Of a stretch of 36,709 nucleotides of DNA, positions 32,845 through 36,709 are shown in pieces; position 1 is the first letter of the stretch; each line of letters starts with the position of its first letter. The stretch lies in NCBI GenBank assembly GCA_024276465.1, contig JAJRXD010000160.1, forward strand, positions 1 to 36,709. The letters run 5' to 3'. The translations under genes and the position numbers were made by a program. Origin of the DNA: Deltaproteobacteria bacterium (GTDB taxonomy: Bacteria > Desulfobacterota > WTBG01 > CAIYCZ01 > CAIRTM01). The notes below the pieces were generated by a model, which was given only the letters and a program-made list of their open reading frames with translations, was not told the DNA's origin and searched no databases.

Positions 32845-32940
32845 TTAACCGCAGACACACGCAGACAATCAGGCGGTCGACCTGCCCGCCTGATGGGTAT
32901 CATAAGCATCTGGCCATATCCCTGTCTGTGGGGATGGTAC
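32845..32940. repeat. Dispersed repeat: CCGCAGACACACGCAGA plus CAGGCGGTCGACCTGCCCGC palindrome
   Basis: TTAACCGCAGACACACGCAG, then AATCAGGCGGTCGACCTGCC, CGCCTGATGGGTATCATAAG and CCCTGTCTGTGGGGATGG. The same order recurs at 34697-34770, and in inverted form, interrupted, at 23642-23745. The first half also occurs inside the 140-bp unit at 16924. Confidence 0.82.
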
Positions 32941-32997
32941 AGTATCTCGTTACAGTTCCAAAAAAATCTTTTATTAACCACATATAGCAGCAGACTA

Positions 32998-33387
32998 TCA
33001 CGGACAAAGATGCTTCTCTGACAATTCCAACACCATTCGCTTTATATCAGCCTTTTGATGCTTAAAATTCACCAACAATCCAACCTGTATACCGGTTGCT
33101 TTTAAATAGTTCAACAACTGTGCCTCGTGAGTTCTGTCAAGCCTTTCAACTGTTTTCAGCTCAACAATAACCTTTTTTTCAACCAGTAAATCCGCGACAT
33201 ATTCACCAACCATGCTTCCTTTATAACTGACTTTAACTGGAACCTGACTTTCAGCTTTTATTCCTCGACGTTTCAGTTCAACTAATAGCGCATTTTCATA
33301 AACCTTTTCAAGGAACCCAGGCCCAAGCTCTCTCTGTACTTCAAAGACAGCTCCATTTATCTCGTACGTAATATCATTAATTTCCAT
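32998..33387 (-). CDS. GxxExxY protein (PD-(D/E)XK nuclease-like), second intact copy
   Basis: The 129-residue protein has the name motif at 24-30 (G-F-L-E-K-V-Y) and the nuclease-like core Asp66 in YVADLLV, Glu76-Leu-Lys78 in VIVELKT, then HEAQLLNYL. It differs clearly from the 11404 copy (for example ELKRRGIKAESQVPVKVSYK), so it is a different lineage and not a recent duplicate. Its C-terminus matches the remnant at 5298-5340. The last residues (SEKHLCP) may be encoded by flanking sequence. Perfect CACGAAG arrays are not adjacent; instead the gene is framed by the 32845 repeat and the 151-bp tandem repeats. Role unknown. Confidence 0.9.
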   Translation of the reverse strand: MEINDITYEINGAVFEVQRELGPGFLEKVYENALLVELKRRGIKAESQVPVKVSYKGSMVGEYVADLLVEKKVIVELKTVERLDRTHEAQLLNYLKATGIQVGLLVNFKHQKADIKRMVLELSEKHLCP

Positions 33388-33425
33388 AACTGTTTTTTAT
33401 CCCGATATTCATCGGGATTGATTCT

Positions 33426-33830
33426 CATGACAGGACAGGTCGTCCTGTTATGATGTCTGCGTCAGTCTGCGTGCGTCTGCGGTTCCAAAAGAGTTTCTGT
33501 TTTTAAACATGAGATTGCCACAGCCTTCGGCTTCGCAATGACAGATTGTGTCCTGTTATTCATCGAAATTGCTCCTCATGACAGGACAGGTCGTCCTGTT
33601 ATGATGTCTGCGTCAGTCTGCGTGCGTCTGCGGTTCCAAAAGAGTTTCTGTTTTTAAACATGAGATTGCCACAGCCTTCGGCTTTACAATAACAGATTGT
33701 GCCCTGTTATTCATCGAAATTGCTCCTCATGACAGGACAGGTCGTCCTGTTATGATGTCTGCGTCAGTCTGTCCCGTTATACAACGAGGATCTTCGACGG
33801 TTCCAAAAGAGTTTCTGTTTTTAAACATGA
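33426..33830. repeat. Three tandem copies of a 151-bp unit
   Basis: Copies start at CATGACAGGACAGGTCGTCC at 33426, 33577 and 33728, exactly 151 bases apart. Each contains the palindrome AGGACAGGTCGTCCTGT, ATGATGTCTGCGTCAGTCTG, TTCCAAAAGAGTTTCTGTTT and CATGAGATTGCC. The third copy has its middle replaced by TCCCGTTATACAACGAGGAT and CTTCGACGG, a piece of the 140-bp family, and stops before the second half. Near-identity of copies 1 and 2 suggests recent duplication. No gene is seen in 33388-33850. Confidence 0.92.
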
Positions 33831-33850
33831 GATTGCCTTATTTTCTTTTC

Positions 33851-34036
33851 TTATTTGTCCTCTACACCCAATTGTTTGAGCACCAGAACCACGAGAGATT
33901 CTTTTATTTCACTATGGCGTGGAATCGGAGCTTGACGTCCATTTGTGGGATTCGCGTATATATCATGCTTGCTGCCATGTCTCTTTAAGTAACAACCGGT
34001 CTTGACAAGCTTTTTGATGAGATTGCCCCGTTTCAA
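33851..34036 (-). CDS. hicA: HicA-family mRNA interferase toxin
   Basis: The 61-residue protein has the full short HicA pattern: MKRGNLIKKLVKTGCYLKRH, GSKHDIYANP with the catalytic His, and APIPRHSEIKESLVVLVLKQ. It starts at a TTG that overlaps the hicB stop in TTGA, so its translation depends on hicB being read through. The length is normal and no internal damage is visible. The tandem 151-bp repeats end just downstream. Confidence 0.9.
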   Translation of the reverse strand: MKRGNLIKKLVKTGCYLKRHGSKHDIYANPTNGRQAPIPRHSEIKESLVVLVLKQLGVEDK

Positions 34037-34239
34037 ACGGCAACCTCAATCTTCATTGTTCTCGATTCCGGATGGGCTGGAACCACAATATCTTCAGTGA
34101 GCATACGATACGCATCACAGATATTTTCCTTGAGCTCTTCAATGGTCTTGCCCTGGCTGAACACACCCGGAACTTCCTGCAATCGACCGACATACCAGTC
34201 ATCTTCAAGCCAGTATTCTAATGTAAAATTTTTCAACAT
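34033..34239 (-). CDS. hicB: HicB-family antitoxin
   Basis: The 68-residue single-domain HicB reads MLKNFTLEYWLEDDWYVGRL, QEVPGVFSQGKTIEELKENI and CDAYRMLTEDIVVP. It neutralises the HicA encoded immediately downstream. The ATG at 34239 is chosen because AGAGGTGAT precedes it. The frame is open a further 23 codons upstream, but those (MLFVSFAVNKFF...) translate a CACGAAG repeat. That repeat array (34284-34312) lies in the promoter region of the pair. Confidence 0.9.
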   Translation of the reverse strand: MLKNFTLEYWLEDDWYVGRLQEVPGVFSQGKTIEELKENICDAYRMLTEDIVVPAHPESRTMKIEVAV

Positions 34240-34283
34240 ATCATCACCTCTTTGCTGATTATGGATACTTTGAAAAAACTTAT

Positions 34284-34312
34284 TCACCGCGAAGCTCACG
34301 AAGAGCACGAAA
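34284..34312. repeat. CACGAAG array upstream of hicBA
   Basis: CACCGCGAAGCTCACGAAGA followed by GCACGAAATG is a slightly decayed three-unit array on the promoter side of hicB, between it and the DUF2283 gene. Confidence 0.8.
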
Positions 34313-34360
34313 TGTTTGTCATTTGGACTTTTTAATTTGATATTTCCTTTGTGTGCCTGT

Positions 34361-34588
34361 CTAAGCCGTTCCTGCAGTTAATATTTTCTCATCCAGTTCA
34401 AGGGTGTATGACAAAATTGTTTCAACATCCATTTTTTTTGATGCTTCAAGGATCTCAATACCAACAATTTTATTTTCAAAAGTTGTATCTACATTAACAC
34501 CTTCTGATACTTCCACAACACCATCAGGTTCTTTATCACCTAACTTAATATAAATGACATCTGCTTCTTTGTCATAATTTACCTTCAC
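34361..34588 (-). CDS. DUF2283 domain protein
   Basis: The 75-residue protein matches DUF2283: MKVNYDKEADVIYIKLGDKE, VVEVSEGVNVDTTFENKIVG and IEILEASKKM. It is a small all-beta/alpha domain often found next to DUF4258 or TA-like genes. The function is unknown; DUF2283-DUF4258 pairs have been suggested to behave like toxin-antitoxin systems. No DUF4258 partner is present here, so it may be an orphan. GGAG lies about seven bases before the ATG. Confidence 0.85.
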   Translation of the reverse strand: MKVNYDKEADVIYIKLGDKEPDGVVEVSEGVNVDTTFENKIVGIEILEASKKMDVETILSYTLELDEKILTAGTA

Positions 34589-34696
34589 TTCATTCTCCTT
34601 TTTTTAAGAGGATAATTTGTTATTACAGTTGCAATATCTTTTTCTGTTGCAATGACATGTTGATATGTTGTCTGTGGCAATGGTTCCAGAAAAATC

Positions 34697-34826
34697 ATAT
34701 TAACCGCAGACACACGCAGACAATCAGGCGGTCGACCTGCCCGCCTGATGGGCATCATAAGCATATGGTCAGGTCTTGAAATCTCATTATTCCTTCGTGA
34801 CCTTCGTGGTGAAAAATCTTTACAGA
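34697..34826. repeat. Second copy of the 32845 repeat plus CTTCGTG array
   Basis: TTAACCGCAGACACACGCAG, AATCAGGCGGTCGACCTGCC and CGCCTGATGGGCATCATAAG (34698-34760) match 32845-32900. CTTCGTG units at 34794 and 34803 follow, then GGTGAAAAATCTTTACAG. From 34830 to 34931 lie GTTAATTCCGGGTTAACTCC and TTGCCTATTGCCCGTTGCCT, fragments also seen near 35435-35475. No gene is seen in 34589-34931. Confidence 0.82.
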
Positions 34827-34931
34827 TTGATATGAAACCTTTACAGGTTAATTCCGGGTTAACTCCACTGGCTTATTGCCTATTGCCCGTTGCCTATTGG
34901 CTTTTTTCACCTTGTGTCTTTGCCCAATTCC

Positions 34932-34988
34932 TCTTTTTAAATAACACCCATTACGTCTTAAATATTTTAAAAACTCACTTCGCTTCAT
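34932..34988 (-). pseudogene. hicA: HicA toxin, only the first 19 codons left
   Basis: Three bases after the hicB stop, an ATG opens MKRSEFLKYLRRNGCYLKR, the standard start of a HicA toxin. The frame then runs into dispersed repeat (CAAAGACACAAGGTG, GGCAACGGGCAATAGGCAAT) and loses the GxxH catalytic segment. The toxin has been cut off at the repeat junction, leaving its antitoxin intact. Confidence 0.72.
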
Positions 34989-34991
34989 GCA

Positions 34992-35207
34992 CTATTCTAC
35001 CAGAACCAGTTCAGCCTCTGCTTCTTTTGGAACACTACGAAGCGTATCCTGGCGTCGGTCTTCTAAAATCAATTTTACAGCATCAGAAAGATTCTTTAAA
35101 CATTCATCCTTTGTCTTTCCCTGACCATTTGCACCTGGTATTTCCGCACAGTAAGCAATATACCAATCCCCGTCTTTTTCTACTATTGCTGTAAATTCAT
35201 TATGCAT
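34992..35207 (-). CDS. hicB: HicB-family antitoxin, orphan
   Basis: The 71-residue protein reads MHNEFTAIVEKDGDWYIAYC, AEIPGANGQGKTKDECLKNL and SDAVKLILEDRRQD, a typical single-domain HicB. The ATG at 35207 follows AAGGAGTG; seven earlier codons from 35228 are not needed. Its toxin partner directly downstream is truncated (34932-34988), so it is now probably a solitary antitoxin that may still bind the other HicA proteins. Confidence 0.88.
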   Translation of the reverse strand: MHNEFTAIVEKDGDWYIAYCAEIPGANGQGKTKDECLKNLSDAVKLILEDRRQDTLRSVPKEAEAELVLVE

Positions 35208-35266
35208 ATCACACACTCCTTTTTTCATCAGTTGAGCAGATGGCCAGGTTTTGAAATATCAGCCTT

Positions 35267-35412
35267 TCCTTCGTGCTCTTCGTGGTGAAAATTCTTTTTT
35301 TAATACTACCACGAAGCACACGAAGTACACGAAGGTTGCTAACAGCAGAATATCGAATTACGAAGTTTTTTTTATCACATCGACATTCATAATTCCCTGT
35401 TCGTCATTCGTT
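35267..35412. repeat. Composite palindromic repeat, third (shortened) copy
   Basis: An inverted CACGAAG pair (CTTCGTG at 35269 and 35278; CACGAAG at 35310, 35319 and 35328) brackets GGTGAAAATTCTTTTTTTAA. It is followed by AACAGCAGAATATCGAATTA, CGAAG, TCGACATTCATAATTCCCTG and GTCATTCG. Compared with 6921-7154, the left TGTCGAA module is missing. Confidence 0.85.
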
Positions 35413-35463
35413 TTTTTATTTTTTATAAAACCTTCACAGGTTAATTCCGATTATATGTTAAGC

Positions 35464-36396
35464 CTATTGCCCATCTTTTATCTTTAAGTTCTGTTCCCTC
35501 CAGAACCTTGCCACCTCTCCTGGAGTTGGTTGCCAGTATTGATCTTCATAAGTCTTTTTAATATGTTCAAGAAAGTTTCTGTAATATTCTGCCGGGTATT
35601 CTTCGTTTCCTGGTGTTCCGTTATTAAATTTCATGTAATCAGGATGTGTTATAATAAGAGCCATGCCTTCCTGTCTGGAAATCCATTCAAGCTTTTTCTG
35701 CCATATATCAATACCAGTCTGCTGCATCAGGACAAAGAGAAGAAAATCCTGGGGCAGGGTATAGGGAAGTTCTACAAAGGACCTGTCTGTTTTTGTATCA
35801 CCTACAATAAATGGAAAAATTGTCTTTACACCGCCTCCCATTGGCTCAAAAGGGTCAGTGTCATAGGTTGATGCATCATATTCAACATTAAGGTCGTGTA
35901 GCCATGGCAGATTATGGTGCATGCATGGTGACCTGAAACCTGATGCTTTCCACTCGGCAATATAGCGGTTAATCTGCTTTGCACGCCTGCGGAAAATGCT
36001 CCTGGAGAAATAAAGTTTACCGTCATGTTTCAGCCCGTGAAGGCCTGTTTCAAAGCCGTTTCTATGAAGTTCTTCAAGGATGTGCTGTGAAATTTCATAG
36101 GCTTCAGGGACAAAATAAAAAGCAGACCTGAAGCCAAGTTCTCTTTCCATTTTCATAATATCAAGGACTTTGTCCTGACCAGCAGCAGATTCAACATCAT
36201 GGGTGAGAACAAGGGCAAACTTTTTACTTGCTGGCCACCCCTGCCATGAGTCAGGTTTTCTGCCTGCAATTTCATCTATGGGCCAGACACTTTCGTATCT
36301 GTTCAGGATAAGGTTTGCCCGTTTTCTTCGCATGAAGATCTGAAACTGTCTTGGAAGAAGGGGTTTTATTATGTTATATAATCTTGTTTTATACAC
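35464..36396 (-). CDS. Polysaccharide deacetylase-like protein of exopolysaccharide loci
   Basis: The 310-residue NodB-fold protein shows FALVLTHDVESAAGQDK (Asp of the metal/catalytic site), FRSAFYFVPEAYEIS and FETGLHGLKHDGKLYFS (metal His pair). It also has GFRSPCMHHNLPWLHDL, YDASTYDTDPFEPMGG and MALIITHPDYMKF. This set is found in large deacetylase-like proteins of EPS clusters in deltaproteobacteria. It probably N-deacetylates the polymer, but the substrate is unknown. The frame starts with GTG at 36396 without a clear ribosome-binding site; ATG at 36333 is an alternative. It is a single gene, separated from the main operon by the TA and repeat region. Confidence 0.88.
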   Translation of the reverse strand: MYKTRLYNIIKPLLPRQFQIFMRRKRANLILNRYESVWPIDEIAGRKPDSWQGWPASKKFALVLTHDVESAAGQDKVLDIMKMERELGFRSAFYFVPEAYEISQHILEELHRNGFETGLHGLKHDGKLYFSRSIFRRRAKQINRYIAEWKASGFRSPCMHHNLPWLHDLNVEYDASTYDTDPFEPMGGGVKTIFPFIVGDTKTDRSFVELPYTLPQDFLLFVLMQQTGIDIWQKKLEWISRQEGMALIITHPDYMKFNNGTPGNEEYPAEYYRNFLEHIKKTYEDQYWQPTPGEVARFWREQNLKIKDGQ

Positions 36397-36709
36397 ATCA
36401 ATAAGTTTTGGTTTATGAATGATTTTTTAACTCCTTCGACAGCCAATATCTCTGTACCTGATTTTGTTAAAAATTATAACCGCCCAGCCTGTCCCGGGAA
36501 TCTGGGCTGAGCTCAAGGCGCTAAGAACACAAAGAAACCATGAGATTGCCGGAGCCTGTCCCGATTTGTCGGGACAATGACAGGGATGAACGCAGGTTTT
36601 TTTCATATCACCACGAAGCTCACGAAGAGCACGAAGAAAAAACTTTGAGATTGGCATCCCGATTTATCGTGGATCCTCACAATGACAGGCTGGTGCATGT
36701 TTTCCCCTT
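36397..36709. repeat. Repeat-filled right end of the window
   Basis: No gene is visible. The region contains CCTGTCCCGGGAATCTGG near 36488, GAGATTGCCGGAGCCTGTCC with CCCGATTTGTCGGG near 36541-36566, GATGAACGCAGGTTTTTTTC (as in the 140-bp unit), and a three-unit CACGAAG array at 36609-36637 followed by AAAAAACTTTGAGATTG. CCCGATTTATCGTGGATCC follows at 36658. Confidence 0.8.

Overview
The window is an exopolysaccharide / O-antigen-type biosynthesis locus from a repeat-rich Gram-negative bacterium. Secreted proteins with 7-fold propeller repeats, a CFIATAAYGS-like tail, many toxin-antitoxin (TA) genes, GxxExxY proteins and dispersed CACGAAG repeats suggest a member of the Desulfobacterota (Desulfobacterales-like). 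That placement is an inference; there is no rRNA, tRNA or other phylogenetic marker here.

Layout. 1-1.3 kb: a HicA tail, an IS3 orfA scrap, and a hicAB pair split by a hairpin-repeat array. 1.3-9.8 kb, minus strand: rmlC and rmlA (dTDP-L-rhamnose precursor), two secreted beta-propeller proteins, an O-antigen polymerase/ligase-like membrane protein and a GT4. 10-13.8 kb, plus strand: polysaccharide pyruvyl transferase, a GxxExxY PD-(D/E)XK-like gene wedged in by repeats, an FrhB-like iron-sulfur protein and a hexapeptide acetyltransferase. 14.1-16.4 kb: a secreted Asp-box (BNR) protein on the minus strand. 17.4-20.9 kb, plus strand: a GT2, a Wzx-type flippase and a sulfotransferase. 21-24.1 kb: hicBA, vapB with a truncated vapC, a HicB scrap and a HEPN-MNT pair, among repeats. 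24.2-25.9 kb: a secreted parallel beta-helix protein behind a candidate sigma-54 promoter with two palindromic upstream sites. 26-32.75 kb, minus strand: a run that is AT-rich by eye up to about 31.8 kb (two NodB-like deacetylases, acyltransferase, alpha/alpha-toroid protein, GT2, GT4), headed by a rhamnosyltransferase-like GT2. 33-35.2 kb: a second intact GxxExxY gene, a 151-bp triplication, hicBA, DUF2283 and hicB with a truncated hicA. 35.5-36.4 kb: a third polysaccharide deacetylase.

Together the genes could build, modify (pyruvylate, acetylate, sulfate, deacetylate), flip and polymerise a rhamnose-containing anionic surface polysaccharide. rmlB, rmlD, an initiating phosphoglycosyltransferase and an export channel are not in the window.

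The most unusual layer is the repeats. A 9-bp unit, CACGAAGNN, occurs in short tandem arrays at about twenty places, often as inverted pairs around a short AT-rich spacer. Inverted arrays also bracket an intact GxxExxY gene (11.3-11.8 kb) and an internally deleted derivative (17.0-17.2 kb). A 3' remnant lies at 5.3 kb and another full gene at 33.0-33.4 kb. This is the arrangement expected of an autonomous element with deletion derivatives and MITE-like solo ends. The repeats also change host genes: they extend the pyruvyl transferase C-terminus, supply the apparent Shine-Dalgarno of the flippase, and sit at the break points of several decayed TA loci.
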